NCBI GenBank assembly: GCA_004193555.1 | Contig: RPGP01000001.1 | Span: forward strand, 1,166,790-1,230,789 | Source of the DNA: Desulfobacteraceae bacterium Eth-SRB1 | GTDB taxonomy: Bacteria; Desulfobacterota; Desulfobacteria; Desulfobacterales; ETH-SRB1 | Direction of reading: 5' to 3' | DNA length: 64,000 nt | In this document: one piece after another, positions 51,893-61,652 of the stretch | How the letters are laid out: each line of letters starts with the position of its first letter | Position numbering within the stretch: the stretch's first letter is position 1 | Notes under the pieces: generated by a model | The model's input: the letters and a program-made list of their open reading frames with translations, nothing else | Databases searched by the model: none | Told to the model about the DNA's origin: nothing | Program-made: the position numbers and the translations under genes

Positions 51893-53287
51893 ATGAAACG
51901 ATCAGGTATGCCGAACCGGTTGCAAGCCTTTATAATAAAGATGGAAAAAGAGGGGCTGCCGCCGGCTGTTATAGATACATTTGCTTATTATTATAAAAAG
52001 GTGGTCGCCGGTGAAACAGGCTTTGTGTTTAATAAGGATATAAGATCCCTGAATGCGGACGAAATTGAGAATGCTGATAATGTCGGCCAATATGCCGATG
52101 CAGGGAAAAAGGTCTTAAAAAATGTTGTGATGATAAGATTAAACGGCGGGCTTGGCACTACTATGGGCCTTAAAAAGCCCAAATCCATTATCAGGATAAA
52201 AAACGGCAAAAGCTTTCTTGAGATAATATTAAAACAGACGCAACAAAACAATGTCATGCTGTCATTGATGAACAGCTTTAGCACGCATCAGGATACCCTT
52301 TCCGCTCTATCAAGGATAAATCCCCCCAGCCCTCCCATAATATTTGTTCAGAACAAATTTCCCAAGATACTCTGTGACGGGTTCGGCCCTGCAACCTGGC
52401 CGCAAAATCCGGCTTTGGAGTGGAATCCACCCGGCCACGGCGATATCTATACAGCCCTTTATACATCCGGGACACTGCAATATCTGCTTGATAGAAAAAT
52501 AAGATACGCTTTTATTGCCAATTCGGATAATTTAGGCGCTACAATGAGCGCTTCTCTTCTTGGTTACTTTTCCGAAAACAGGTTTCCGTTTATGATGGAG
52601 GTGGCTGAAAGAACTCCAAGCGATTTAAAGGGAGGGCATATTGCGAGACATAAAGACGGCAATTTGATTTTGCGTGAAGCAGCACAGTGTCCAAAAGATG
52701 AACTGAATGCCTTTAGAGATATAAGCAGGTACAGGTATTTCAATACAAACAACATCTGGGTTAATCTGCCGGCATTAAAAAAGGTTATTGAAGAATATGG
52801 GATAATTCGCCTTCCAATGATACTGAACTCGAAGACCCTTGATCCAAGGGATGAATCCAGTCCAAAGATATACCAGATCGAAACCGCAATGGGAGCCGCC
52901 CTGTCTCTTTTTGAAAACACACCGGCAGTGAGGGTGCCCAGATCACGTTTTTTCCCTGTGAAAAACTGCAACGATTTGCTGGCGGTGCGTTCGGACTGTT
53001 ATATTTTATCAAAAGCACAGGCTTTGATTTCAAACCCTGAGAGGAAATTAGCTGAGATAAAGATAAATCTCGATCCCAAATATTACGGCCCAAGGGATCT
53101 GTTTAATGAAAGATTCCTTATAGACGGCGTTCCTTCCCTTGTTGACTGCGAATCTCTGACTGTGAAGGGGGATGTCTGTTTTGAGAAAAATGTAATCATA
53201 AAAGGTAAGGTTGTGATAACGAATACAGAAAAATCTCAGGCCGTTATTCAGAAAGGAACGGTTATAGACAGCGACCTGACACTGTAA
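51893..53287 (+). CDS. UTP-glucose-1-phosphate uridylyltransferase (UDPGP family)
   Basis: A 464-aa enzyme of the eukaryotic-type UDPGP family, not GalU. The nucleotide loop is IRLNGGLGTTMGLKKPKSII; then NSFSTHQDT, WNPPGHGDIYTAL, and the metal/sugar site FIANSDNLGA. The C-terminal left-handed beta helix (GDVCFEKNVIIKGKVVI) is typical. It makes UDP-glucose for glycans, trehalose or other polymers. Deltaproteobacteria often carry this type. Start ATG 51893 with GGGG upstream. Confidence 0.9.
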   Translation: MKRSGMPNRLQAFIIKMEKEGLPPAVIDTFAYYYKKVVAGETGFVFNKDIRSLNADEIENADNVGQYADAGKKVLKNVVMIRLNGGLGTTMGLKKPKSIIRIKNGKSFLEIILKQTQQNNVMLSLMNSFSTHQDTLSALSRINPPSPPIIFVQNKFPKILCDGFGPATWPQNPALEWNPPGHGDIYTALYTSGTLQYLLDRKIRYAFIANSDNLGATMSASLLGYFSENRFPFMMEVAERTPSDLKGGHIARHKDGNLILREAAQCPKDELNAFRDISRYRYFNTNNIWVNLPALKKVIEEYGIIRLPMILNSKTLDPRDESSPKIYQIETAMGAALSLFENTPAVRVPRSRFFPVKNCNDLLAVRSDCYILSKAQALISNPERKLAEIKINLDPKYYGPRDLFNERFLIDGVPSLVDCESLTVKGDVCFEKNVIIKGKVVITNTEKSQAVIQKGTVIDSDLTL

Positions 53288-53293
53288 ATTCGC

Positions 53294-53376
53294 GGCTGTT
53301 CACGGAACGTTAAAGCTTGAAATTGGAAATTTGGGAGGGATGACCCAATTTCTATTTTCAACGTTCCGTGAACGGC
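53294..53376. repeat. Palindrome after the uridylyltransferase gene
   Basis: GGCTGTTCACGGAACGTT and AACGTTCCGTGAACGGC form an 17-bp arm pair enclosing aaattgg/ccaattt. Just beyond, CAAAGGTCTCAAAAT (about 53387) is a fragment of the GAGACCTTTG element family. Could act as terminator, but no T run follows. Confidence 0.65.
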
Positions 53377-53531
53377 TACCATTTTTCAAAGGTCTCAAAA
53401 TTTTTGTATCCGGACATATTGCCGATGATTATGATTATTTTTACGTTGACTTGACATTAATTTTATGATAGATAAATTTTTCTAAGATAGATTGAACATA
53501 TGAGTTTATATGGTTCAAGGTGTTCTTTTCC

Positions 53532-53750
53532 ATGGAAAATGAAACTAAATCTTCTATTAAGGAGTTAGCATATTACAGCAGCATTGGCCTATCGGTAGCT
53601 CTTTCCATTTTTATCGGGCTTGCTGTCGGGGTATATCTTGACAGGCGGTATGATACAACCCCATGGTTAACATTAATTTTTCTTGGGTTGGGAATCGCTG
53701 CGGGATATAGAAATATTGGGCTTGCAATAAAAAAATCCAGGAAATATTAG
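53532..53750 (+). CDS. atpZ: AtpZ/AtpI-type small ATP synthase accessory protein
   Basis: A 72-aa protein with two membrane helices (SIGLSVALSIFIGLAVGVYL, then LTLIFLGLGIAAGYRNI) separated by DRRYDTTPW. This is the AtpZ (PF09527) pattern; AtpZ and AtpI assist c-ring assembly and ion supply. ATG 53532 is preferred to GTG 53520. First gene of the F0 operon; F1 genes are not in the window. Confidence 0.85.
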   Translation: MENETKSSIKELAYYSSIGLSVALSIFIGLAVGVYLDRRYDTTPWLTLIFLGLGIAAGYRNIGLAIKKSRKY

Positions 53751-53754
53751 TATC

Positions 53755-54141
53755 GTGAATGTTCAACAGCGCATTTTTAAGTTTGTTATCCGGACAAACT
53801 GGATTCTCTTTTTCATTGCGAGCGTTGTTGGCCTTATTAATACGCCGCCTGATTTTGCAAGGGGAATTATTTTCGGAGGTCTGATCGTTACAATTAATTT
53901 TCATCTGTTATATCGGACACTGAAAAAAGCTTTTACACCTCCCCATCTTTCTCTTTGCAGAACTATTTTAGCTAAATATTATGTTCGTTTTTCTGCAAGC
54001 GCTTTTATTATATTTGTCTTGATATCAAGGCATTATGTAGATCCTGGTGGACTTATTGTCGGTCTTTCGATTGTGGTTGCCAGCATAATCCTTGCAACTA
54101 TATGTGAATTTAAAAAACTTATTTTCAAGGAGGCAGCATAA
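53755..54141 (+). CDS. atpI: ATP synthase subunit I-like protein
   Basis: A 128-aa protein with four hydrophobic segments matching the ATP-synthase I family (PF03899): WILFFIASVVGLIN, GIIFGGLIVTINFHLLYRTL, YYVRFSASAFIIFVLIS and GGLIVGLSIVVASIILAT. GTG 53755 follows the atpZ stop by four bases. It is the chaperone-like factor for c-ring insertion. Overlap with an extended atpB frame is artefactual; true atpB starts after it. Confidence 0.85.
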   Translation: MNVQQRIFKFVIRTNWILFFIASVVGLINTPPDFARGIIFGGLIVTINFHLLYRTLKKAFTPPHLSLCRTILAKYYVRFSASAFIIFVLISRHYVDPGGLIVGLSIVVASIILATICEFKKLIFKEAA

Positions 54142-54142
54142 A

Positions 54143-54832
54143 GTGGAACATCCATATCTCTTTTTTGTCAAGTTTTTTGAGTTAATTGGTCTGGGACATT
54201 TTGCACATGCATATGTTCATGTTATTTATTCGTGGGTGGTCATGATCCTGCTTATAACTCTTGGAGCCATTGCAGCCAAAAGCGTAAAGATGATTCCCTC
54301 AAAAGGACAAAACGTATTTGAAATCATCATTTCAGGAATGGAAGAGTTTATGATCGATATAACAGGAGAAGAGGGCCGATGGCTCTTTCCGATAGTCGCC
54401 ACCGTATTTATATATATTTCAACATGTAATCTTATAGGTCTTGTACCCGGTTTCTTCCCCCCAACCGCCAGCCTGAACACAACTGCTTCGTGCGCATTAA
54501 CTGTAGTTATTTTTACGCATATTATCGGTCTTAAATATCATGGCATAAAATATATTAAACACTTTTTAGGACCTGTGTGGTGGATGATTCCAATTATATT
54601 CCCGATTGAAGTTATCGGCCATGTGGCGCGTATCCTGTCACTCTCTTTCCGGCTTTTCGGCAATATGATGGGGCATGAGCTGGTGCTGGGCATTCTTTTT
54701 GCGCTGGCAGGCCTTTTCTTTGCTCCGCTGCCGATTATGGGGCTTGGTATTTTTGTCGCACTGGTTCAGGCATTTGTTTTCTTTTTGCTTTCGATAATGT
54801 ACTTTACCGGCGCATTGGAACATGCTCATTAA
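54143..54832 (+). CDS. atpB: ATP synthase F0 subunit a
   Basis: A 229-aa integral membrane stator subunit that forms the ion half-channels. The essential arginine lies in LSLSFRLFGNMMGHE; STCNLIGLVPGFFPPTASLN and VALVQAFVFFLLSIMYFTGA are other conserved parts. GTG 54143 is set by AAGGAGG ten bases upstream; the frame reaches back to 54092, but that overlaps atpI. Followed by atpE after 96 bases. Confidence 0.95.
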   Translation: MEHPYLFFVKFFELIGLGHFAHAYVHVIYSWVVMILLITLGAIAAKSVKMIPSKGQNVFEIIISGMEEFMIDITGEEGRWLFPIVATVFIYISTCNLIGLVPGFFPPTASLNTTASCALTVVIFTHIIGLKYHGIKYIKHFLGPVWWMIPIIFPIEVIGHVARILSLSFRLFGNMMGHELVLGILFALAGLFFAPLPIMGLGIFVALVQAFVFFLLSIMYFTGALEHAH

Positions 54833-54928
54833 GCTATAACGAACTTTAATAATTAGAATAACGTTTGCTTTTACTTTTATGGGAAAATGGAAGAAGCAAA
54901 TATAATCTATAACAGGAGGTAAAATCTT

Positions 54929-55216
54929 ATGGAAGCAGGTGCATTACAATTTTTTATTGCCAGCGTAACTGCTGCTGGTTTCGGTATTGCGTTAGCAGCT
55001 GTTGGTTGCGGTCTTGGACAGGGTATGGGTTTGAAAGCGGCTGTTGAAGGTATCGCAAGAAATCCCGAGTCATCAGGCAAGGTAACGGTTACCATGCTGA
55101 TCGGTCTTGCCATGATTGAGTCACTGTGTATTTATGCACTGGTGGTCTCGCTGATCCTTATTTACGCCCATCCACAGGCAGGAGCAATTGCAGCGCTGTT
55201 TGGAGCCGGCCACTAA
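54929..55216 (+). CDS. atpE: ATP synthase F0 subunit c
   Basis: A 95-aa two-helix c subunit. Helix one has the GLGQG motif (Gln31), the loop is ARNPE, and helix two carries the ion-binding Glu64 followed by Ser65 ([11 protein letters not shown]). Gln-Glu-Ser is the combination seen in Na+-binding c rings such as Ilyobacter, though the Thr after Ser is Leu here. Strong ribosome-binding site AGGAGGT. A terminator follows. Confidence 0.95.
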   Translation: MEAGALQFFIASVTAAGFGIALAAVGCGLGQGMGLKAAVEGIARNPESSGKVTVTMLIGLAMIESLCIYALVVSLILIYAHPQAGAIAALFGAGH

Positions 55217-55237
55217 AAACAAAAATTTAATAGTAAA

Positions 55238-55285
55238 CAAAACAGGGTTGTTGCCTTTAAAAAGCAGTAACCCTGTTTTGTTTTT
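55238..55285. terminator. Bidirectional terminator between atpE and uvrA
   Basis: CAAAACAGGGTT pairs perfectly with AACCCTGTTTTG (55269-55280) and is followed by TTTTT on the plus strand. The convergent uvrA ends just beyond, so it can serve both. Confidence 0.85.
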
Positions 55286-55287
55286 AT

Positions 55288-58122
55288 CTATTTGCGCAAA
55301 ACCTTTTTTAAAAACTGTCCTGTATAGGATCCCTCAATATCTGCAATCTTTTCAGGTGTGCCGCATCCTATAATATACCCGCCCTCATCCCCCCCTTCAG
55401 GACCCAGATCGATGATATGGTCGGCGGTTTTTATTACATCCATGTTATGCTCTATCACGATCACGGTATTCCCGGATTCAACAAGCCTGCTTAACACAGT
55501 TAGAAGCTTTTTTATGTCATCAACATGAAGCCCTGTGGTTGGTTCATCAAGAATATAAACGGTTTTTCCTGTGCCTCTTTTGCCAAGCTCCCGTGACAGC
55601 TTGACACGTTGTGCCTCGCCGCCGGACAGAGTCGTTGCCGGCTGGCCTATGCGGATATATCCGATACCTACTTCAACAAGGGTTAAGAGCTTTGATTTGA
55701 TGTTTGTTATCTTATCAAAAAAGATCAGGCACTGATTAACTGTCATATCAAGAACATCAGCAATATTTTTCCCCTTATATCTGACTTCAAGGGTTTCGCG
55801 GTTGTACCTTTTGCCACGGCAGACATCGCAGGTCACATACAGGTCGGGCAAAAAGTGCATTTCAATTTTTATAATTCCATCACCGCCGCAGGCTTCACAC
55901 CTCCCTCCCTTGACGTTAAAACTAAAACGGCCTGGCTTGTATCCTCTCATACGGGCTTCGGCTGTTTTTGAAAAGAGATCCCTTATATAGGTAAAAACGC
56001 CTGTATATGTTCCAGGATTGGATCGTGGAGTTCTGCCTATGGGAGACTGATCAATATTGACTACCTTGTCAATATACTCGAGGCCAAGAATATCTGAGTG
56101 TTTGCCTGCCGGTATCCTGGCATGATATATATTCTGGGAAAGAGCTCTGTACAGTGTTTCCAGAACGAGCGTTGATTTGCCTGAGCCTGACACACCGGTT
56201 ACGCATATAAAGCAGCCAAGGGGAAATTCAACATCGATATTTTTGAGATTGTTTTCAGCCGCGCCTTTAATGATAAGTTTTTCCCTTTGAACGGATCGAC
56301 GTTTGGATGGAATTTCAATGCGCTTTCGTCCTGACAGATACCGGCCTGTTAATGAATTATTATCTTTTTGAAGCTTTTTGGGGCTTCCTGAAAAGACAAC
56401 CTGTCCACCGTTAACGCCGGCGCCAGGACCCATGTCAATAACATAATCTGCAGCGAGTATGGTTTGTGCGTCGTGTTCGACAACAAGCACGGTATTGCCA
56501 AGATCGCGCATCTGTAAAAGTGTGGTCAGCAGACGTTGATTGTCTCTCTGGTGCAAACCTATGCTCGGTTCATCAAGAACATATAGAACGCCTGTTAATT
56601 TCGACCCAATCTGTGTTGCAAGCCGTATCCTCTGGCTTTCTCCGCCGGAGAGTGTGAAAGCCGATCTGTCAAGCGTCAGGTAAGAAAGCCCCACATTTTC
56701 GAGAAAACCCAGCCGTTCTATTATTTCTTTAAGAATCCTTCCGGCAATAATTTCTTTTTTGCCTTCTAATTGCAACCCTCTGAAAAAAGCATTGGCTTTT
56801 GTCACTGAAAGCGCAGCAACTTCGAATATCGCAAGTCCCCCCACTTTAACGGATCTGCTTTCTTTATTTAGTTTTGCCCCATGGCATTCCGGGCAGGGGC
56901 GAAAATTCATATAACGCCTGATTTCTTCCCTGGCCTGGTATGAATCTGTTTCCATATAACGTCGTTTTAATTTTGGTATGATTCCTTCAAAGGTTTTTCT
57001 ATAAGTAATGCGACGATTACTTCGTTCAAAGTAGAAAGTAATCTGTTCATTCCCTGAACCATATAGCAGAGCATTTTTAAATCGATCCGGCAGATCCTTA
57101 TATGGTGTATATATATCAACATGATAATGCATCGTAAGCGCATCCAGAAATTCAGCGAAATGTACGGTATTCCTGTTTGCCCATAAAGCAATTGCTCCCT
57201 CCCTTAAAGAAAGTTTCTGGTTTGGAACAATAAGATGCGGATCAAATTCAGTGGCTGAACCAAGACCTCCACACTTTGGACATGCCCCATTGGGAGAATT
57301 AAATGAAAAGTTAGCGGGTGTAAATTCAGGATAACTTATACCGCAGTTGACACATGCGGCTTTTTCGCTGAAAAGGACAGGCTCCTGGCCTGGAATGTCC
57401 ACATTAACAAGTCCGTCTGACAGGGACATAGCCAGTTCCAGAGAATCAGCAACCCGGTTTTTAATATTATTTTTTACTACAAGGCGATCAACTATCACAT
57501 CTATGCTATGCTTCTTATTCTTATCCAGCCCTCCTGCTTCTTCGATTTCCAAAGTTTTTCCATCAACACGAACCCTGGCAAAGCCTTCCTTCTTCAGCCG
57601 CTTAAAAAGACTGTTGTGTGTGCCTTTCTGACCGGAAACTATTGGCGATAAAATGATTATCCGTGTTCCCAGGGCAAAGGACATTATCCTGTCAATAATT
57701 TGATCCAGTGTTTGAGAGGTGATGGGCTGTCCACATTTATAACAGTGTGGAGTGCCGATTCTGGCAAAAAGGAGCCGGAGATAATCATATATTTCTGTTA
57801 CTGTACCCACAGTTGAACGGGGATTGTGGCTGGCGGTTTTCTGTTCAATTGCAATGGCAGGCGACAGGCCTTCTATCAAATCAACATCCGGCTTTTCAAG
57901 ACGCTCTAAGAACTGACGCGCATAGGCTGAAAGCGATTCAACATATCTGCGCTGCCCTTCGGCGTAGAGAGTGTCAAAAGCAAGCGTTGATTTGCCTGAT
58001 CCGGACAGGCCTGTAACAATCACAAGTTTATTTCGAGGCAAGTCAACATCGATATTTTTTAAATTATGCTGTCTCGCTCCACGTATAATGATCTTTTCAG
58101 ATTGCATATAAAACTCCGGCAT
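55288..58122 (-). CDS. uvrA: Excinuclease ABC subunit A
   Basis: A 944-aa DNA-damage-recognition ATPase of nucleotide excision repair. It has two ABC ATPase modules with Walker [14 protein letters not shown] and [12 protein letters not shown], signature motifs [14 protein letters not shown] and [14 protein letters not shown], and zinc sites CVNCG...CPKCGG and CEACGGDG...CDVCRGKRY. It includes the [14 protein letters not shown] block. Full length. Upstream lies repeat DNA shared with the pilS/pilR region, then pdxA on the same strand. Confidence 0.97.
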   Translation of the reverse strand: MPEFYMQSEKIIIRGARQHNLKNIDVDLPRNKLVIVTGLSGSGKSTLAFDTLYAEGQRRYVESLSAYARQFLERLEKPDVDLIEGLSPAIAIEQKTASHNPRSTVGTVTEIYDYLRLLFARIGTPHCYKCGQPITSQTLDQIIDRIMSFALGTRIIILSPIVSGQKGTHNSLFKRLKKEGFARVRVDGKTLEIEEAGGLDKNKKHSIDVIVDRLVVKNNIKNRVADSLELAMSLSDGLVNVDIPGQEPVLFSEKAACVNCGISYPEFTPANFSFNSPNGACPKCGGLGSATEFDPHLIVPNQKLSLREGAIALWANRNTVHFAEFLDALTMHYHVDIYTPYKDLPDRFKNALLYGSGNEQITFYFERSNRRITYRKTFEGIIPKLKRRYMETDSYQAREEIRRYMNFRPCPECHGAKLNKESRSVKVGGLAIFEVAALSVTKANAFFRGLQLEGKKEIIAGRILKEIIERLGFLENVGLSYLTLDRSAFTLSGGESQRIRLATQIGSKLTGVLYVLDEPSIGLHQRDNQRLLTTLLQMRDLGNTVLVVEHDAQTILAADYVIDMGPGAGVNGGQVVFSGSPKKLQKDNNSLTGRYLSGRKRIEIPSKRRSVQREKLIIKGAAENNLKNIDVEFPLGCFICVTGVSGSGKSTLVLETLYRALSQNIYHARIPAGKHSDILGLEYIDKVVNIDQSPIGRTPRSNPGTYTGVFTYIRDLFSKTAEARMRGYKPGRFSFNVKGGRCEACGGDGIIKIEMHFLPDLYVTCDVCRGKRYNRETLEVRYKGKNIADVLDMTVNQCLIFFDKITNIKSKLLTLVEVGIGYIRIGQPATTLSGGEAQRVKLSRELGKRGTGKTVYILDEPTTGLHVDDIKKLLTVLSRLVESGNTVIVIEHNMDVIKTADHIIDLGPEGGDEGGYIIGCGTPEKIADIEGSYTGQFLKKVLRK

Positions 58123-58189
58123 CCTTCAAAATAGCTCAAAAGTAGTTGACACTTTTTAAAACTTCTACGATTACACAAAAATAAGCGCC

Positions 58190-58314
58190 TTGTGGACTAA
58201 AGTGTCTAAAGTTAAGGAATGCTCCTTCGGCGCCGCCAACTCCATGTGAATTAATGGAGCGAAGCGACTCCTTAACTTTAGGCACTTTAACATACTTTAG
58301 CTCACTTTAGGCAC
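58190..58314. repeat. GTGCCTAAAG palindromic repeat, copy without gene
   Basis: Contains ctaaagtgtctaaagttaag, gaatgctccttcggcgccg, and the inverse units ctccttaactttaggcactt and ctcactttaggcactt. It covers the 3' end of pdxA and provides its last codons and stop. Related to 37866-38015, which encloses the four-helix-bundle gene. Confidence 0.8.
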
Positions 58315-59322
58315 TTCATATTCAGCCTGTATAGCCTGCTTTGCGGCCATATTTATCGCAGCCGCAAGGCTGCCGGGATCTGCCTTGCCTGTTCCGGCAA
58401 TATCGTAAGCTGTTCCATGATCAACAGAGGTTCTTATTATCGGAAGACCAAGTGTCGTATTAACCCCATCGCTAAAATGAAGCATCTTAAATGGAATCAG
58501 TCCCTGATCATGATACATGCATACAACAGCATCGTATTTCCCTTTTGCGGCATAATAAAACAGCGTATCAGGAGGGAAAGGGCCAGAGACGTTGAACCCT
58601 TCTTTTCCTGCAAGATGAATTGCAGGAGCAATAATATTTTTCTCTTCATCTCCGAACATGCCCTCTTCTCCTGCGTGTGGATTCAGGCCTGCAACCGCTA
58701 TACGAGGTTCTTTAACTCCAAAACGTTCATATAGCGCATTCCAGGTGATTCGTATTATTTGAAGTATTTTTTCCGTTGAAAGAAAGGCGGCGACCTCACG
58801 TAAGGGCATGTGGATTGTTACAAGAACAACACGGAGTTTGTTTCCCGCAAGCATCATAGCGTATTTTTCGGTTTTCGTATGTTCAGCCAACAGCTCGGTA
58901 TGTCCATTGTAACTAAACCCTGCCATCTTCATGGCCATCTTATTTATCGGACAGGTAACAATTGCGGCTATACTCCCGCGGGTTGCCATGTCAATTGCCG
59001 CTGTTATATAGCCTATCATCGCTTTTCCGGTTTGCACCGTTGGTTTGCCCCAGAATGTTTTGATGGAATCAAGTTTTGAAAGCGATATAACATCAATGCC
59101 GCCGCATTTATAAACCCCATGATCAGGGGTTTGTATAGTATTGATTGTCAGATGGTTTTCAACACCTTGCATCGCTGCTTTCAGTCTCTGCGCATCTCCA
59201 ATTACAAGCGGTCTGCATACATTGAATATTGAAGCTTCCCGCAAAGCTAAAAGGATAATCTCCGGGCCGATGCCAACCGGATCTCCCATTGTAATTCCTA
59301 TAACAGGCCGAACATTTTTCAT
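58297..59322 (-). CDS. pdxA: 4-hydroxythreonine-4-phosphate dehydrogenase
   Basis: A 341-aa PdxA that oxidises 4-phosphohydroxy-L-threonine in pyridoxal phosphate synthesis. Landmarks: ITMGDPVGIGPEII, TCPINKMAMKMAGFSYNGHT (active-site His), GLNPHAGEEGMFGDEE, YHDQGLIPFKML and GTAYDIAG. The final residues VPKVS and TAA come from the repeat at 58295-58314, exactly as in pilS. The ATG is followed upstream by a 7-bp-type repeat. Confidence 0.95.
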   Translation of the reverse strand: MKNVRPVIGITMGDPVGIGPEIILLALREASIFNVCRPLVIGDAQRLKAAMQGVENHLTINTIQTPDHGVYKCGGIDVISLSKLDSIKTFWGKPTVQTGKAMIGYITAAIDMATRGSIAAIVTCPINKMAMKMAGFSYNGHTELLAEHTKTEKYAMMLAGNKLRVVLVTIHMPLREVAAFLSTEKILQIIRITWNALYERFGVKEPRIAVAGLNPHAGEEGMFGDEEKNIIAPAIHLAGKEGFNVSGPFPPDTLFYYAAKGKYDAVVCMYHDQGLIPFKMLHFSDGVNTTLGLPIIRTSVDHGTAYDIAGTGKADPGSLAAAINMAAKQAIQAEYEVPKVS

Positions 59323-59334
59323 AAGCTCTCACTG

Positions 59335-59904
59335 GGTTCAGGGTTTTCTGACTTCTGACCTCTGATTTCTAAATATTTGTATATTACCGTCCACAATATT
59401 TTTTTTCAAGCAAATCATCCCCACATTAAAAGGCGAGGTATTCATGTTATAATTTTCATAAATTCCAATGAATAAGATAAACCGCTATTTGTTTTTTGTT
59501 GTTTGTTAGTTTGATAAAATATGACGAGTTCATTTTTATTCGAAAATAAAAGATAATCGAAGAAAAATTGAGTTTTTGGATAAATTTCTGTTTTGGTATT
59601 TTTGACAATAAAGATGGATATGCATAAAATACTTAATAAAAATGCCACTTCAAAAAAGGTTGTATTTAGAAGCAGTTGTCTTTTGGCGCTAATATATATT
59701 AATATGTTCAGATAGATATAAATTGTTAATAAGTGCTGTATAAAAAAATACAAAATCTCATTTATCGGGTTTGACAGGCAGCGGCTTATTTCTTAAAAAA
59801 TGCGGAAAGTTTTATTCAGGGCATAAACTTATATATAACCTGCAATAATTCTTCAAACCCTTTATTTTTTCGTTTTACCAGTTTTATTCCTTTTTTTTCA
59901 GTAT
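59335..59904. other. Gene-free AT-rich region upstream of pdxA
   Basis: Starts with a ttctgacttctgacctctga repeat (59346 on, inverse of the 7-bp repeat in pyrC). The rest to 59904 is very AT-rich; a 103-codon minus-strand frame (59442-59753) is present but has low-complexity composition and no recognisable feature. No RNA gene was identified. Confidence 0.5.
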
Positions 59905-60046
59905 GAGACCTTTGAAAAATGTTCAATTTTGTTTGAGTACAAGGAAGGCGAAAATTTCAACCGGAGGAATATATTGAATATTTCGAGGATTGAAATTCGA
60001 GACTGACACAGTAATCGGGTAAAAGGGGACGTTTTGCAAAGGTCTC
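59905..60046. mobile_element. GAGACCTTTG palindromic MITE
   Basis: Ends GAGACCTTTGAAAAATG and CGTTTTGCAAAGGTCTC are inverted repeats, flanked by AGTAT on both sides (59900-59904, 60047-60051), a probable target duplication. Fragments of the same end (CAAAGGTCTCAAAAT) occur near 43716 and 53387. Confidence 0.7.
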
Positions 60047-60203
60047 AGTATGTTTGTCTGCGACTGCTCAGGTTATTAGCCTGAAGGCTGTAGGCCGAAG
60101 GATACTGATCAATTCTCGCCCCAACGGCAAAAGCTGTATTTGGGGGTACTGTACTTGAATGATTAGGCTATTGTTGGGTTTTGTGAGTCTTTTCCCCAAA
60201 AGC

Positions 60204-60230
60204 CTTCAGCCTATCTACCTGAATAGTTAC
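60204..60230 (-). repeat. GTAACTATTCAGG-type repeat module
   Basis: CTTCAGCCTATCTACCTGAA followed by tagttac; equivalent modules are at 15523 and 41754. A partial inverse (cctgaaggctgtaggc, about 60081) forms a stem-loop with it over about 140 bases. Confidence 0.65.
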
Positions 60231-60311
60231 GTTTATCTTGATTTGGCTTTTATTGCCATTTTGTGGGGAATCTTCATTTTTGTATTAATAGCACTTATAG
60301 AATAAAGCCTA

Positions 60312-61652
60312 ATGAAATTTATCTGGAACAACGTAAAAAAATCGATTAAAAAACAGATCCCGGGCCACAGCTTCAGAATGTGGATTGAACCTCTGGAATT
60401 TGTAAAATTTGATGAAGATTGTATCGTCCTTTCGTGTACAAACACTTTTTCTAAGAAAAGGATTATTGATCATTACGGTACACTAATAGAAACAGAAATA
60501 AATAATGCTTCAAGCAATGCCTGCAAATTTATTATTGAAATTAATAAAAGAAACAACGGCACAAGCTCAAAGAAGGATTGTAATCCCCAGTTGCCATTGC
60601 CGAACGAAAACAGATGGTTGCTTGGCGGACACTTTTTAAGAAGGGATTTTACCTTTGACCAGTTTGTAGTGGGCAGTAATAATGACTTTGCTTATTCAGC
60701 ATCTCTGTCGCTGGCTGCAAGAAAAAAAGGCAATCAGAATTGTTTATTTTTACTATCAAAGACAGGAATGGGGAAAAGCCACCTTACTCAAGCCATAGGG
60801 CACCATATCCTGTCTGAACGGTGTTCAGACCGTGTTTATTATATTACTGCCGAAGATTTTAGCAATGAAATGGTATTTGCTTTTCGGCATGATTCCATCG
60901 ATAAGTTCAAAAACAAATACAGAACCGAATGTGACGTGTTGCTTCTCGAAGATGTTCATTATTTAAGCGGCAAAAATCGTACACAGATCGAGCTTGCATT
61001 AACCCTTGACACTCTATTTGAAGCAAACAAAAAAATAATCTTCTCCAGTTGTTGTCCTCCATCTGATATTCCGAAGTTGAATAACGAATTAAGATCACGG
61101 CTCTCATGTAGCCTTATTTCTAATATTGATTCCCCAAATTTTAGAACAAGGGTCAGAATATTACAAAAAAAGGCAAAGCTGAACGGGTATAATGTTCCGG
61201 AAGATATTATCAGTTATTTGGCCGGAGAACTTACAGAAAATGTAAGGCAACTTGAAAGCGGCCTCTTCGGTATTACAGCCAAATCATCGCTTTTGGGAGC
61301 GTCCATTGATCTCAGGCTTGCTGAAAGCGTAGTTAAAAATATTATCCGGCAACGAAAAAATATTACTTTAGATACCATAAAGAAACTTGTATGCAGGCAA
61401 TACAATATTTCAATAAATGATATTATTTCACGTTCTCGAAAACAGAATATTGTCTGGCCACGCCAGATTGCAATGTACCTGTCACGTGTGCATACGGATG
61501 CGCCTCTTCAGACAATCGGGAAAAGCTTTAACAGATATCATGCCACAGCCCTTTATTCAATTGGTGTGGTCGAAAAGGGATTGAGAAAAGATAGCGCTGT
61601 AAAGAAACAGGTTGAATTTCTTTGCCGGAAATTAGAATCCGGTGATTTTTAA
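60312..61652 (+). CDS. Divergent DnaA-family protein (paralogue-like)
   Basis: A 446-aa protein with the full DnaA layout: domain I (WNNVKKSIKKQIPGHSFRMW), linker, AAA+ domain, and C-terminal helix-turn-helix. Walker A, normally GGVGLGKT, is SKTGMGKS (149-156); Walker B is LLLEDVHYLSG instead of LIDDIQFLAG. In the DNA-binding domain WPRQIAMYLSR is conserved, but the DHTTV-like signature reads YHATA. The arginine-finger region NELRSRL is kept. No dnaN or DnaA-box cluster was noticed nearby. It may be a second DnaA with changed nucleotide and DNA preferences rather than the main initiator. Confidence 0.75.
   Translation: MKFIWNNVKKSIKKQIPGHSFRMWIEPLEFVKFDEDCIVLSCTNTFSKKRIIDHYGTLIETEINNASSNACKFIIEINKRNNGTSSKKDCNPQLPLPNENRWLLGGHFLRRDFTFDQFVVGSNNDFAYSASLSLAARKKGNQNCLFLLSKTGMGKSHLTQAIGHHILSERCSDRVYYITAEDFSNEMVFAFRHDSIDKFKNKYRTECDVLLLEDVHYLSGKNRTQIELALTLDTLFEANKKIIFSSCCPPSDIPKLNNELRSRLSCSLISNIDSPNFRTRVRILQKKAKLNGYNVPEDIISYLAGELTENVRQLESGLFGITAKSSLLGASIDLRLAESVVKNIIRQRKNITLDTIKKLVCRQYNISINDIISRSRKQNIVWPRQIAMYLSRVHTDAPLQTIGKSFNRYHATALYSIGVVEKGLRKDSAVKKQVEFLCRKLESGDF

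Noticed and set aside
59442-59753. 103-codon minus-strand frame in AT-rich DNA
   Set aside because: Low-complexity composition rich in Ile, Phe, Asn and Lys, no motif, no start signal; long open frames are expected by chance in such AT-rich sequence.
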